Below are positions 40,016 through 49,627 of a stretch of DNA of 64,000 nt, one piece after another. Position numbers and translations under genes: made by a program. The stretch's first letter is position 1, and every line of letters begins with the position of its first letter. The notes below the pieces were generated by a model. The model was not told where the DNA came from, ran no database searches, and worked only from the letters and a program-made list of their open reading frames with translations. The DNA is from Pseudomonadota bacterium (GTDB taxonomy: Bacteria; Pseudomonadota; Gammaproteobacteria; Steroidobacterales; Steroidobacteraceae), in assembly GCA_021805275.1 (NCBI GenBank), contig JAJZFQ010000192.1, positions 124,001 to 188,000 of the forward strand, in the 5' to 3' direction.

Positions 40016-40585
40016 ATGGCCAGCTACACCACCGCCGAGATCCGCTCCGGTCTGAAAGTCCTGCTCGACGGCGATCCGTACGCCGTGGTTGAAAACGAAT
40101 TCGTCAAGCCGGGCAAGGGCCAGGCGTTCAACCGCATCAAGGTCCGCAATCTCAAGACCGGCCGCACGATCGAGAAGACGTTCAAGTCGGGCGACTCGCT
40201 CGAGGCGGCCGATGTCGTCGACACCGAGATGCAGTACCTGTATCAGGACGGGGATTTCTGGCACTTCATGATGCCGGAGAGCTTCGAGCAGTACACCGCG
40301 GGAAAGTCCGTGCTCGGCGACAACGCGCAATGGCTGAAGGAGGGCGTTACCTGCATCGTCACGCTCTGGAACGGCCAGCCGCTGGTGATCACGCCGCCGG
40401 CGCACGTCGAGCTCGCGATCGTCGAGACCGATCCGGGGTTGCGCGGGGACACGGCCACCGGGGGTCAGAAGCCGGCCAAGCTCGAGACCGGCGCGGTGGT
40501 GCGCGTGCCGCTGTTCATCGATCAGGGCGAAGTCATCCGCATCGACACCCGTACCGGCCAGTACGTCTCGCGCGCCAAGCAGTAG
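40016..40585 (+). CDS. efp: Elongation factor P
   Basis: EF-P rescues ribosomes stalled at polyproline. The 189 residues match the family, and the modification-site lysine K34 is present in [12 protein letters not shown]. With epmB divergently upstream and epmA about 540 bases beyond its end, the beta-lysylation route is encoded in one neighbourhood. The gap before it (39959-40015) contains an inverted repeat CGCGGCC/GGCCGCG (39960-39966, 39980-39986). Confidence 0.98.
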   Translation: MASYTTAEIRSGLKVLLDGDPYAVVENEFVKPGKGQAFNRIKVRNLKTGRTIEKTFKSGDSLEAADVVDTEMQYLYQDGDFWHFMMPESFEQYTAGKSVLGDNAQWLKEGVTCIVTLWNGQPLVITPPAHVELAIVETDPGLRGDTATGGQKPAKLETGAVVRVPLFIDQGEVIRIDTRTGQYVSRAKQ

Positions 40586-40587
40586 GA

Positions 40588-40615
40588 CCGGGCGGCGACC
40601 CTAGGGCGCGCCCGG
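40588..40615. terminator. Hairpin between convergent efp and msrC
   Basis: CCGGGCG (40588-40594) and CGCCCGG (40609-40615) can pair around a loop containing the palindrome CCCTAGGG. The msrC stop lies inside the structure. No T-run is present, so termination activity is uncertain. Confidence 0.35.
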
Positions 40616-41107
40616 CTCGAAGCAGGTGGCGCCGAGCAGCACCTGCACCAGGCGCTCCAGGCCGCGGGCGTCCTCGGCATCGAAGCGACCCGGGTGTGGG
40701 CTGTCGATATCGAGCACCCCGATCAGTCCGGCCGTGCCGAGCAGCGGCACTACGAGCTCCGAGCGCGAGGCCGCATCGCAGGCGATGTGGCCGGGAAAGG
40801 CGTGCACGTCGGGCACGACGAGGGTGGCGCGCTGCTCGGCCGCGGCGCCACACACTCCGCGGCCACGGCCGATGCGCACGCAGGCCGGCCGGCCCTGGAA
40901 TGGACCGAGCAGCAGGTCCTGCCCGCGCTGGAAGTAAAACCCCGCCCAGTTGATCCCCGGCAGCGCCTCGAACAGCAGCGCAGCGGTGTTGGCCGTGTTG
41001 GCGATCGGGTCGCTCTCCCCGGCCAGCAGCGCCGCCAGATCCTGCGCCAGCTGTGCGTAGCCGGAGAGCTTGTCCTGGAAATCGTAGCGTGTGTCGGTGT
41101 GCTGCAT
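40601..41107 (-). CDS. msrC: Free methionine-(R)-sulfoxide reductase (GAF domain)
   Basis: Reduces free methionine-R-sulfoxide. The 168-residue single GAF-domain protein keeps the three family cysteines, in RPACVRIGRGRGVCGAAAE and PGHIACDAASRSELVVPLL, and GVLDIDSPHPGRFDAEDA. It lies 13 bases downstream of epmA on the same strand, so it is probably the last gene of a psd-epmA-msrC unit. Confidence 0.92.
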   Translation of the reverse strand: MQHTDTRYDFQDKLSGYAQLAQDLAALLAGESDPIANTANTAALLFEALPGINWAGFYFQRGQDLLLGPFQGRPACVRIGRGRGVCGAAAEQRATLVVPDVHAFPGHIACDAASRSELVVPLLGTAGLIGVLDIDSPHPGRFDAEDARGLERLVQVLLGATCFEPGAP

Positions 41108-41120
41108 GGGAGCTCCGCGT

Positions 41121-42107
41121 TCAGGCCCGTTCGGTGGGGAAGGGCATCACCTCGTCGATGCGCTCGGCGCACTCGGCGAGCATGACCAGCCGGTCGAACC
41201 CCAGCGCCACGCCGCAGCAGTCCGGGAGCCCCGCGGCGAGCGCTGCGAGCAGCCGCTCGTCGATCGGTGCGCTGGGCAGTCCCAGCCGGCGCCGCTCGGC
41301 GTTGTCATGCTCGAAGCGCGAGCGCTGCTCGCCGCTATCGGCGAGCTCGTGAAAGCCGTTGGCGAGCTCGACGCCCTCGCAGTACAGCTCGAAGCGCTGC
41401 GCGGCGCGCGCATCGCGTGGATCGAGTCGGGCGAGCGCCGCCTGACTGGCGGGGTAGCCGTACACGCACGTCAGTGCCTCGCGCCCGAGCTGCGGCCCGA
41501 TGCGTACGCTCATCAGCAGCTCGAGCAGCTCGTCCCGTCCGCCCGGCGTGCCGGCGAAACCCGCCGCCCGCGCCGCGCCGGCCAGCTCCTGCAGGGAGGC
41601 GCTGAACGGATCTATGCCGAGCTGCTGCGTGAACACCTCGCGGTAACTCACGCGCACGCTGCTTCGTCCGTGTGCTCGTGCGCCGAGCAGCGTGCGCACC
41701 AGTGCATCGACCTCGTCCATGAGCGCCTCGAGCGTCCACCCGAGCCGGTACCACTCGATCAGGGTGAACTCGGCGTTGTGCAGCCGCCCGCGCTCGAGGC
41801 CGCGCACCACGTGACAGATCTGGTAGATGTCCCCCGAGCCGCCGGCGAGCAGGCGCTTCATCGCGTACTCGGGCGAGGTGTGCAGATAGAATCGCGCCGG
41901 CTCGACGCCGGGCTGCGCGCAGAAGGTGACGCGCGCGGAGTGGATGTGCACGTCGCTCACTGGCGCGTTGATCACCAGCGGCGTATCGACCTCGAGGACC
42001 TTGCGGGTGGCGAAGAAGCCCCGGGCCGCCTCGAGCAGTCCCGCCCGGCGCCGCAGCATCGCCGGGCTCGCCGTGGCGCGCCAGTCCGCACCGTGCGATC
42101 CGCTCAC
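41121..42107 (-). CDS. epmA: EF-P--(R)-beta-lysine ligase EpmA
   Basis: A lysyl-tRNA-synthetase paralogue without an anticodon-binding domain that attaches beta-lysine to EF-P K34. The 328 residues include FLEVDTPLV-type motif KVLEVDTPLVINAPVSDVHI, YLHTSPEYAMKRLLAGGSGD, YQICHVVRGLERGRLHN and motif 3 CGVALGFDRLVML. The start is GTG 42107, [11 protein letters not shown] the psd stop by GTGA; longer in-frame versions run into psd. Confidence 0.94.
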   Translation of the reverse strand: MSGSHGADWRATASPAMLRRRAGLLEAARGFFATRKVLEVDTPLVINAPVSDVHIHSARVTFCAQPGVEPARFYLHTSPEYAMKRLLAGGSGDIYQICHVVRGLERGRLHNAEFTLIEWYRLGWTLEALMDEVDALVRTLLGARAHGRSSVRVSYREVFTQQLGIDPFSASLQELAGAARAAGFAGTPGGRDELLELLMSVRIGPQLGREALTCVYGYPASQAALARLDPRDARAAQRFELYCEGVELANGFHELADSGEQRSRFEHDNAERRRLGLPSAPIDERLLAALAAGLPDCCGVALGFDRLVMLAECAERIDEVMPFPTERA

Positions 42108-43006
42108 GGCGCCGCCACTGCGCTCAGCAGCCGACCGAGCGGTTCCCCGACGCGGATCGGCTGGCCTGGGCCGAGATCGGCGCGCCACTCGAGCATCTGC
42201 GGCGGCAGCAGCAGGATGACGGTGGAGCCCATGTTGAAGCGCCCGAGCTCCGCGCCCCGCGCCAGGCGCAGCGCGGCGCGCTCGGCGTTCACGGGCAGGG
42301 AGGTGATGCGCCGAGCGCGCCGCGGGGCCACCTCACCGTGCCACACGGTGCTCATGCTGCCGACGAACAGCGCGCCGACCATGACCAGCGCCCACACCAG
42401 CGGTCCGTCCTCGAACAGCAGCACCACGCGCTCGTTGCGCGCGAACAGCCCGGGCACCGCCGCCGCGGTGGTGGCGTTGACGCTGAAGAGCCGTCCGGGG
42501 ACGAACCACGCCGCGCGCAGCTCGCCGGCGAGCGGCATGTGGATGCGGTGATAGTTGTAGGGAGCGAGGTACAGCGTCGCGAATGCCCCGCCGCGCAGCG
42601 CGGAGGTCCGCTCGGCATCGGCCGCGAGCAGCGCCTCGAGTGTGTAGTGGTGTCCCTTGGCCTGCACGATGCGCGAGCCGTCGAGCTGCCCGATCTGGCT
42701 GACCGTCCCGTCGACCGGGGAGGCGAGCGCGAGCGGCTCCGGTGCGCCCGGTCGGCTGCCCGGCCGCAGGGCGCGGGTGAAGAACGCGTTGAAGCTGGGG
42801 TAACTCTGCGGCTCGCTGTCCAGCGCATCCTGCATTTCGGGGCGGAAGTGACGGACGAAGGCGCCGATCAGCGCCCGCTTCAGCGGCCGGGCGCGGCTGC
42901 GGGTGAGGTGCAGGACGAGCCGGCTGAGCAGGTGCTGTGGCAGCAGGTGCTGCACCGCCACGAACAGGCGCGCGCGCAGCCTCGGGGATGCCGTAGTCTG
43001 GGTCAT
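42104..43006 (-). CDS. psd: Phosphatidylserine decarboxylase proenzyme
   Basis: Membrane-associated enzyme that makes phosphatidylethanolamine; it self-cleaves to form a pyruvoyl group. The 300 residues contain YPSFNAFFTRALRP, ASPVDGTVSQIGQLD, LYLAPYNYHRIHMPLAGEL and the cleavage motif as MGST (NMGSTVILLLP) where most have LGST; the serine is kept. ATG 43006 was chosen; GTG 43027 would overlap the upstream Sco gene. It is followed by epmA with a 4-base overlap. Confidence 0.94.
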   Translation of the reverse strand: MTQTTASPRLRARLFVAVQHLLPQHLLSRLVLHLTRSRARPLKRALIGAFVRHFRPEMQDALDSEPQSYPSFNAFFTRALRPGSRPGAPEPLALASPVDGTVSQIGQLDGSRIVQAKGHHYTLEALLAADAERTSALRGGAFATLYLAPYNYHRIHMPLAGELRAAWFVPGRLFSVNATTAAAVPGLFARNERVVLLFEDGPLVWALVMVGALFVGSMSTVWHGEVAPRRARRITSLPVNAERAALRLARGAELGRFNMGSTVILLLPPQMLEWRADLGPGQPIRVGEPLGRLLSAVAAP

Positions 43007-43019
43007 GTGGCCGCCGCGC

Positions 43020-43640
43020 TCAGCCACTCGTCAGCAGCCGCTCGGCGCTGCCCTGCACCGCGGCGGCCAGGCGCCGCGCGTCAAACGGCGGCGTGAACAG
43101 AGCGACCTCGCGGCCCCGCGCATCGAGCAGGAAGATCGCCATGGTGTGCTCGAACGTCGTATCGCCGCCGGGCAGCGCGACGCGCCCGCGGGCGACGCCG
43201 AGGCGCGCACTCAGCGGCCCGATCTGCGCCAGCGGGCCGGTCAGGCCGAGCGAGAGCGGATCGAACCGCCGCACGAACTGCGCGAGCACAGCCGGGGTGT
43301 CGTGGCGGGGATCGACCGAGACGAACAGCACCTGCAGTGGCAGGCGCGCCAGGCGCTGTTGCACCTGCGCGAGCAGCGCGAGGGCTGCGGGACACTCGTC
43401 CGTGCAGCGGGTGTAGCCGAAGTACATCAAGGTCAGGTGGCCGCGCAGCTCGGCGTTGCGGAACGGGCGGTTGCGGCTGTCGGTGAGCGCGAAAGCGCCC
43501 AGCGCTCGCGGCCGCGCCAGCCAGGTGCCGTAAGCCGGCGCGGCGGGCCGGCTGTACCGCGCGCCGGCCAGCCGGTACCCTGCGAACCCGGCGCCCAGAC
43601 ACGCCAGCGCCACCACGGTCCAGAAATAACGAGACGACAT
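43020..43640 (-). CDS. Sco1/SenC-type copper chaperone/thioredoxin-fold protein
   Basis: A 206-residue periplasm-facing protein with an N-terminal membrane anchor (YFWTVVALACLGAGFAGYRL) and a thioredoxin fold holding the Sco copper ligands: CTDEC (CxxxC) in MYFGYTRCTDECPAALALL, and the distal histidine in TTFEHTMAIFLL. Likely role is CuA assembly in cytochrome oxidase or disulfide reduction. It ends 13 bases upstream of ATG 43006 of psd. Its ATG shares the CATG palindrome with the divergent prmB start. Confidence 0.88.
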   Translation of the reverse strand: MSSRYFWTVVALACLGAGFAGYRLAGARYSRPAAPAYGTWLARPRALGAFALTDSRNRPFRNAELRGHLTLMYFGYTRCTDECPAALALLAQVQQRLARLPLQVLFVSVDPRHDTPAVLAQFVRRFDPLSLGLTGPLAQIGPLSARLGVARGRVALPGGDTTFEHTMAIFLLDARGREVALFTPPFDARRLAAAVQGSAERLLTSG

Positions 43641-44577
43641 GACGCCAGTATCCCACAGCGGGCCGCCGCGCGCGGCGCGCGCGCACCGCCTGAGCGTGCG
43701 TCGGCTGATCGAGCAGGGCGCGCGGCGTCTGCAGCGCGCCGGCGTGTTCTTCGGGCACGGCACCAACAACGCGTGGGATGAGTCGGCCGCCCTGGTGCTG
43801 CATGCGCTGGCGCTGGGCCACGACGACCCGACGGTCTACGGCCGGCGCGTCGGCCGGCCGGATCAGCAGCGGGTGCGCGCACTGCTCGCGCGGCGAATCG
43901 CAGAGCGCATCCCGGCCGTCTACCTCACCGGCCGGACCTGGTTCGCCGGCTTGCCGTTCGAGATCGATCCGCGCGTGCTCATCCCGCGCTCGCCCATCGC
44001 GGAGCTGATCGAGCGGCGCTTCGCCCCATGGCTCTTGGCGCGGCGGATCCACCGGGTGCTCGACATGGGTACCGGCTCGGGCTGCATCGCCATCGCCTGC
44101 GCCAAGGCGTTGCCGTGGGCGAGGGTCGACGCGGCGGACATCTCCCCGGCGGCGCTCGAGTTGGCCGCGCGCAACGTGCGCCGCCACCGGCTCGCCCGCC
44201 GCGTGCGCTTGGTACGCTCCGATCACTTCGCGGCCCTCGGGGCCGAGCGGTACGATCTGATCGTCTCGAACCCGCCGTATGTCGGTGCGCGCGAACTCGC
44301 CTCGCTGCCCCCGGAGTACCGGCACGAGCCCGCGCTCGCACTTGCCTCGGGCCGCGCCGGGCTCGACTCGGTGCACGTGCTGCTCGCGCAGGCACGGCGA
44401 CATCTGCGGCCCGGCGGGGCGCTCATTGTCGAAGTGGGCAATACCGAGCGGGCGGTGCGGCGCGCGTACCCGCGACTGCCGTTCATCTGGCTGCAGTTCG
44501 AGCGCGGTGGCGGCGGGGTGTTTCTGCTCGCCGCGGCCGATCTGCCGTCGCCCCGCGCCCGCCGCGCGGGCGCATAG
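43639..44577 (+). CDS. prmB: Ribosomal protein L3 N5-glutamine methyltransferase
   Basis: SAM-dependent enzyme that methylates a glutamine of ribosomal protein L3. The 312 residues align with Prm[40 protein letters not shown], the SAM motif [20 protein letters not shown] and the catalytic [17 protein letters not shown] 43639 overlaps the divergent Sco start by two bases; GTG 43696 is a possible shorter start. aroC follows, as in most Gammaproteobacteria. Confidence 0.93.
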   Translation: MTPVSHSGPPRAARAHRLSVRRLIEQGARRLQRAGVFFGHGTNNAWDESAALVLHALALGHDDPTVYGRRVGRPDQQRVRALLARRIAERIPAVYLTGRTWFAGLPFEIDPRVLIPRSPIAELIERRFAPWLLARRIHRVLDMGTGSGCIAIACAKALPWARVDAADISPAALELAARNVRRHRLARRVRLVRSDHFAALGAERYDLIVSNPPYVGARELASLPPEYRHEPALALASGRAGLDSVHVLLAQARRHLRPGGALIVEVGNTERAVRRAYPRLPFIWLQFERGGGGVFLLAAADLPSPRARRAGA

Positions 44578-44583
44578 TACACT
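44578..44583 (+). promoter_or_regulatory. -10 element (TACACT) for aroC
   Basis: TACACT directly follows the prmB stop codon and lies 75 bases before the aroC ATG. No strong -35 is visible. Confidence 0.3.
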
Positions 44584-44657
44584 CGCCGACGCCGCGCCCG
44601 GCCCCGGAGGAAATCGCTCCGCGCCGCGCCTCTGCGCGGCGCGATCAGGGGCGGGGC

Positions 44658-45764
44658 ATGTCTGGCAACACCTTCGGCAAGCTGTTCACGGTGAGCACCT
44701 TCGGCGAGAGCCACGGCCCGGCGCTCGGCTGCATCGTCGATGGCTGCCCGCCGGGGCTCGAGCTCAGCGAGGCCGACCTACAGGCCGACGTCGACCGGCG
44801 CCGCACCGGCACGTCGCATTTCGTGAGCCAGCGCCGCGAGGCCGATCAGGTGCGCATTCTTTCGGGCGTGTTCGAGGGCCGCACCACCGGCACCCCGATC
44901 GGTCTGCTCGTCGAGAACAGCGATGCCCGCTCGCGCGACTACGAGAAGATCAAGGACCGCTTCCGACCGGGGCACGCCGACTACACCTATCAGCACAAGT
45001 ACGGCCTGCGCGACTATCGCGGCGGCGGGCGCTCCTCGGCGCGCGAGACCGTGATGCGAGTGGCCGCCGGCGCGATCGCCCGCAAATACCTCGCGCAGCG
45101 TCTCGGGGTGCGCATCAGCGGCTACCTCAGTCAGATCGGCTCGCTGGTGCTTGAGCCGCGCGACGTCGAGTTCGCCTACCGCAACCCGTTCTTCTGCCCC
45201 GATCCGGAGCGCATCGCGGCACTCGAGGCGCTCATCTGGGAACTGCGTGCTGCGGGGGACTCCATCGGCGCGCGCGTCACGGTGCGCGCCACCGGGGTGC
45301 CGCCCGGGCTCGGCGAGCCGGTGTTCGACCGTCTCGATGCCGATATTGCCGCGGCGCTGATGGGCATCAACGCGGTCAAGGCGGTGGAGATCGGGGCCGG
45401 CACCGGCGCGGCGAGGCAGCGCGGCAGCGAGCATCGCGATGAACTCACCCCCGAGGGCTTCGCCAGCAACCACGCCGGGGGCATCCTCGGCGGGATTTCC
45501 TCCGGCCAGGACGTCGTGGCGCACCTGACCCTCAAGCCCACCTCCAGTATCCAGATCCCCGGGCGCACCATCGACATCGAGGGGCGGCCCACCGACATCG
45601 TCACCACCGGACGGCACGACCCGTGCGTGGGGCTGCGCGCCACGCCGATCGCCGAGGCCATGCTCGCGATCGTGCTGATGGATCACTACCTGCGCCACCG
45701 GGGCCAGAATGCCGATGTGCACTGTCCGACGCCCGATATCGCCCGCCGGGGGGCCGGCGAGTGA
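44658..45764 (+). CDS. aroC: Chorismate synthase
   Basis: Last enzyme of the shikimate pathway, using reduced FMN to form chorismate. The 368 residues hold the three family signatures: [18 protein letters not shown], the [12 protein letters not shown] arginine motif, and [21 protein letters not shown] 44658 follows a GGGGCGGGG ribosome-site-like stretch. Confidence 0.98.
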   Translation: MSGNTFGKLFTVSTFGESHGPALGCIVDGCPPGLELSEADLQADVDRRRTGTSHFVSQRREADQVRILSGVFEGRTTGTPIGLLVENSDARSRDYEKIKDRFRPGHADYTYQHKYGLRDYRGGGRSSARETVMRVAAGAIARKYLAQRLGVRISGYLSQIGSLVLEPRDVEFAYRNPFFCPDPERIAALEALIWELRAAGDSIGARVTVRATGVPPGLGEPVFDRLDADIAAALMGINAVKAVEIGAGTGAARQRGSEHRDELTPEGFASNHAGGILGGISSGQDVVAHLTLKPTSSIQIPGRTIDIEGRPTDIVTTGRHDPCVGLRATPIAEAMLAIVLMDHYLRHRGQNADVHCPTPDIARRGAGE

Positions 45765-45881
45765 GTCCGGCGGGGGACGGAACCGCGAGTCTACGAAGCG
45801 CGACACAGTTTGCCGGGCCAGAATGAGTAAAGATCGCAGGGCAATCCCGGCGAGTGCGCCCGGCGGGTGGCGCGAAGCGGC

Positions 45882-45910
45882 TTGGGGTTGTGAACCGATT
45901 TAAGTTATAT
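45882..45910 (+). promoter_or_regulatory. Sigma-70 promoter for fimV
   Basis: -35 TTGGGG (45882-45887), a 17-base spacer and -10 TTATAT (45905-45910). The start is expected near 45917, leaving a leader of about 64 bases that includes an AT-rich patch (TTGTTTTTATAAGG) unusual for this GC-rich region. Confidence 0.5.
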
Positions 45911-45980
45911 TGCAGCCCGCACCGGATGCGTCTGCGAAAAGCGACCATCCGATTGTTTTTATAAGGGGTTTTGCTTACCG

Positions 45981-48806
45981 ATGCCGTTCGGGGTGTGGTC
46001 AATGATCGCCAAGCGCTCAAGTCTGGTGATGGCGTTGCTGCTGGCCTTGCCGCAGGCGGCGCTGGCTCTGGGCCTCGGAACTATTCACGTTAAGTCGCAT
46101 CTGGACCAGCCGCTCGATGCGCGCATCGACCTGCTCGATGCCACGCCCGGGGCGGTGCAGAGCCTCTCGGTCGGGCTGGCCTCCCAGGCGACCTTCGCCA
46201 AGTACGGGCTGAACTGGCCCTCGTACCTCAATGGCGTGCGGGTCAAGGTCGTCCCGGGCCCCGGCGGGAGCGTGCAGCTGCACGTCACCTCGCCGCTGCC
46301 GGTCACCGACCCGATCCTCACCCTGCTGGTGAAGGCCAGCTGGGACCGCGGCGTGCTGTTCCGCGAGTACACCATTCTGGTCAACCCGCCGGTCTACGTG
46401 CCCGGCTCGAGCCAGCCGCACCACGTGGCGGTGGCCGCTCCGGTGGTCGGCAATGCGCCGCGCACGGGCGAGCTGCCTAGCGCCAGCGCCCAGGCGGGGA
46501 GCGCCCCGGCCGCTGCGGCTGCGGCGCTGCCGGCCAGTTCGAGCGGCGGACCCAGCACGGTGCGCGTGCACACCGGCCAGACGCTTTCCGGGATCGCCAG
46601 CCGCTTCAGCGGCGGCGGGATGGAATCGGGGCGCACGCGCCAGTGGATGGTCGCGATCTATCAGCGCAATCCCCAGGCCTTCGCGAGCAACATGAACCTG
46701 CTGCGCGCCGGGGCGGTGCTGCACATCCCCTCGGCCAGTGCGGCCGCGCAGGTCTCACCGAGCGCGGCATGGCAGCAGGTGCTGCGCCAGGACAACGCCT
46801 GGCGGGCCGCGCAGGGCCAGGGCGCGAGCAGCTCGGGCCACCTGCGCCTGGTCGCCCCCCAGGCGCCCGGTGCGGGCACCTCGGCGGGCGCGAGCGCCGC
46901 CACGGGCTCCTCCGCGCGGCTCGGCGCGCTGCAGACCCAGGTGCAGACGCTGCAGAAGGAACTGGCGCAGGAGAAGCGCCTGGTGCAGGTCAAGAGCGCT
47001 GCGCTCGCGGCGCTGCAGAGCCAGGCGGCCGCGGGTGCCGCAGCGGCTCACGCCAGCCCCGCGCCGGCCGCGGCGGGCGCACACGCGCACACCGTTCAGG
47101 CGCATCGGCCGGCAAACGTCGCCGTGCCGCACCCGGCGGTGCCCGGTGCGCTGGGACAGATGCTGCGCCGCTACTGGTGGGCGCTGCTAGCGCTGCTGGT
47201 GCTGATCGGCGCCTACATCGCCGGGAAGGTGCTGCGCAGCCGCGGCGAATCGGCTGCCGACGAGCGGCTGATCGAGTCGGCCGAGCCGACATTCGCACCG
47301 CCGGCCGCCCGCGCCCTGCCCGTGACCTCGTTTGGCGCATCGCCGCACGCGGACGACTCCATCGACGTGCGCGAGACCACACACGAGCAGCCCCGTCTGG
47401 AGATGAACGAGGCCGCCTCGCCGCGGGTCGCGCCGCACGTGCCGGCCGATCAGACGATGAGCAGCGAGACGGCGCTGAACCTCGAGCAGGGCGACCCGCT
47501 CGCCGAGGCAGATTTCCACATGGCCTACGGCCTGTACGACCAGGCCGCCGACCTGATCCGCATCGCCATCCAGCGCGAGCCGGAGCGGCGCGACCTGAAG
47601 CTGAAGCTTCTGGAAGTGTTCTTCGTCTGGGGGAACAAGGACCAGTTCGCCGAGATGGCGCATGAGCTGGCGGAGACGCGCGATCAGGCGCCCCCCGGCG
47701 AGTGGGAAAAAGTCGTGATCATGGGGCGCCAGCTCGCCCCCGACGATCCGCTGTTCGCCGGCTCGGAGCTGAGCGGTGCGGCGTCCCAGGGCGTGGACCT
47801 CGACCTGGAAGGCGGTCAGGGGCGCGTCGATTTCGATCTGATGGACGGCGCCGGTCATGCCACCGGCAGCGGCAGTACCGCCAGCACCGGCTCGTTCGAC
47901 CTGGACATCGGGGCGGCGCTCGGCGAGGAGACGCACGGCGCCGATACCGTCGCCAACACCCTGTCGCATACCGCGCCGGGCGGCGACACCGAGGAGACAC
48001 CGCACTGGTCGGGCGCCGGCGCCGAGACGGGCGTGACGCAGGAGCTGCCGGGCCGAGGGCTCGAGGCCGCCTCGACGTTCGAGCCGGTGGAGCCGACGGT
48101 CGAGCAGCCGGCGCTGCATCAAGCCGGCCACGCCGCGCTGCGCGACAAGGTCGAGGCCCTCAGCCAGGGCTCGGACCGCACCGCGGAACTCGCGATCGAC
48201 GATCTGGGCCTGGACCTGGGAGCCTTCGAGACTTCCGTGCAGCCGGCGCTCGGCGGGGATTCGCCGACGCTGGTCGCCGGACTGGACGAGTCCTCGCGCG
48301 AGGCGCTGGAGCGGACTGGGGAGGCCGGCGAGCGTGCGCCCAAGCCGGCCGTGCCGAGTTCCACCGGCACGACGAGCGCCTGGCAGATCGATGAGCGGGA
48401 GCTGGAGAACCTGCTCTCCGAAGAGCAGAGTGGCGCGGCGCAGGACACCTCGATGACCTCGCGCCTGAACGCGCTCGAGGCCGGCGGTGTGGATTTCGAT
48501 CTCGGGGGCGCCGAGACGCAACCGAAGCCGCAGAACGGCAACGGGCTGGACTTTGACATTGGCGCGGCGACCTTCGCGCACGCCAATCTCGTCGTGCCGC
48601 ACGAGTCGCCCACCGGGGAGAACAGCGTCGCGGAGTTCGAACCGATGACGCTGAGCGAGGTCGGCACCAAGCTCGATCTGGCCCGCGCCTACATGGACAT
48701 GGGCGATCCGGAGGGCGCTCGCAGCATCCTCGAGGAAGTGATGCACGAGGGCTCGGACGCGCAGCGTCAGGAAGCCGGCCGCCTGCTGGAGTCGCTGCCC
48801 GGCTGA
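45981..48806 (+). CDS. fimV: FimV/HubP-like polar peptidoglycan-binding protein
   Basis: FimV/HubP proteins mark the cell pole and promote type IV pilus assembly and function. The 941 residues show a signal peptide (to about 31), the N-terminal FimV domain (LGTIHVKSHLDQPLDARIDL), a LysM-like segment (about 193-250: VRVHTGQTLSGIASRF, LLRAGAVLHIP), a short coiled coil near 315-345, one membrane segment (about 398-417, YWWALLALLVLIGAYIAG), a long acidic cytoplasmic region with repeated FDLG/FDIG-like motifs, and the C-terminal TPR-like FimV domain (KLDLARAYMDMGDPEGARSI). ATG 45981 has AAGGGG 13 bases upstream; ATG 46002 is also possible. It overlaps truA by one base. Confidence 0.93.
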   Translation: MPFGVWSMIAKRSSLVMALLLALPQAALALGLGTIHVKSHLDQPLDARIDLLDATPGAVQSLSVGLASQATFAKYGLNWPSYLNGVRVKVVPGPGGSVQLHVTSPLPVTDPILTLLVKASWDRGVLFREYTILVNPPVYVPGSSQPHHVAVAAPVVGNAPRTGELPSASAQAGSAPAAAAAALPASSSGGPSTVRVHTGQTLSGIASRFSGGGMESGRTRQWMVAIYQRNPQAFASNMNLLRAGAVLHIPSASAAAQVSPSAAWQQVLRQDNAWRAAQGQGASSSGHLRLVAPQAPGAGTSAGASAATGSSARLGALQTQVQTLQKELAQEKRLVQVKSAALAALQSQAAAGAAAAHASPAPAAAGAHAHTVQAHRPANVAVPHPAVPGALGQMLRRYWWALLALLVLIGAYIAGKVLRSRGESAADERLIESAEPTFAPPAARALPVTSFGASPHADDSIDVRETTHEQPRLEMNEAASPRVAPHVPADQTMSSETALNLEQGDPLAEADFHMAYGLYDQAADLIRIAIQREPERRDLKLKLLEVFFVWGNKDQFAEMAHELAETRDQAPPGEWEKVVIMGRQLAPDDPLFAGSELSGAASQGVDLDLEGGQGRVDFDLMDGAGHATGSGSTASTGSFDLDIGAALGEETHGADTVANTLSHTAPGGDTEETPHWSGAGAETGVTQELPGRGLEAASTFEPVEPTVEQPALHQAGHAALRDKVEALSQGSDRTAELAIDDLGLDLGAFETSVQPALGGDSPTLVAGLDESSREALERTGEAGERAPKPAVPSSTGTTSAWQIDERELENLLSEEQSGAAQDTSMTSRLNALEAGGVDFDLGGAETQPKPQNGNGLDFDIGAATFAHANLVVPHESPTGENSVAEFEPMTLSEVGTKLDLARAYMDMGDPEGARSILEEVMHEGSDAQRQEAGRLLESLPG

Positions 48807-49588
48807 TGCCCCGGATCGCCGTCGGCCTGGAATACTTGGGCGGCGCATACGCCGGCTGGCAGAGCCAGCCCACGCGCCCCAGCGTGCAGGGATGTCTCGA
48901 GGCGGCGCTGGCTAAGGTCGCCGACGCGCCGGTGAGCGTCGTGTGCGCTGGGCGCACGGACGCGGGCGTGCATGCGCGCGGTCAGGTGGCCCACTTCGAT
49001 ACCGCGGCGCGGCGCAGCATGCGCGCCTGGGTACTCGGCGTGAACACCGAGCTGCCGCGCGACATCAGCGTCACCTGGGCACAGCCCGTTGCGGCCCACT
49101 TTCACGCGCGCTACTCGGCCGAGGCGCGGACCTACCGTTATCTGATTCTCAACCGCCGCGCCCGCGGCGGGCTGTGGGAGCGCCGCGCGACCTGGGTGCA
49201 CCGCCCGCTCGATGCGCGGGCGATGGCCGCGGCAGCCGCGCTGCTCGAGGGCGAGCACGACTTCAGCGCATTCCGTGCCGCCGAGTGCCAGGCGCGCTCG
49301 CCGGTGCGTCGGCTCGAGCGGCTGAGTGTGCTGCGCGAGCACGCTTGGGTCACCATCGAGGTCACGGCGAACGCGTTCCTGCACCACATGGTGCGCAATA
49401 TCGCCGGGCTGCTCATCGCGATCGGCAAGGGCGATGCGCCGGCGGGATGGGCCGCCGAGGTGCTCGCCGGTCGCGACCGGCGTCTGGCGGCCCCGACGGC
49501 CCCTGCCGAGGGACTGTACCTCTGGTCGGTGCGCTACCCGGAGGCGTTCGTCCTGCCGCCGCCGCTCGAGGCGCCCGCAGCGCGCTGA
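48806..49588 (+). CDS. truA: tRNA pseudouridine(38-40) synthase
   Basis: Modifies the anticodon arm at positions 38-40. The 260 residues contain the catalytic aspartate in CAGRTDAGVHARGQVAHFD, FHARYSAEARTYRY and NAFLHHMVRNIAGLL. It starts at TGATG on the fimV stop. The gene usually between truA and accD, trpF, is not present here. Confidence 0.97.
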   Translation: MPRIAVGLEYLGGAYAGWQSQPTRPSVQGCLEAALAKVADAPVSVVCAGRTDAGVHARGQVAHFDTAARRSMRAWVLGVNTELPRDISVTWAQPVAAHFHARYSAEARTYRYLILNRRARGGLWERRATWVHRPLDARAMAAAAALLEGEHDFSAFRAAECQARSPVRRLERLSVLREHAWVTIEVTANAFLHHMVRNIAGLLIAIGKGDAPAGWAAEVLAGRDRRLAAPTAPAEGLYLWSVRYPEAFVLPPPLEAPAAR

Positions 49589-49592
49589 TCGG

Positions 49593-49598
49593 CTATCA
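49593..49598 (+). promoter_or_regulatory. -10 element (TATCAT) for accD
   Basis: TATCAT lies 29 bases before ATG 49628, in the 39-base gap after truA, suggesting an internal promoter for accD-folC. The -35 lies inside truA and is not recognisable. Confidence 0.3.
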
Positions 49599-49627
49599 TC
49601 CGCCCCTGGAATCTGCGCGGATCACCT

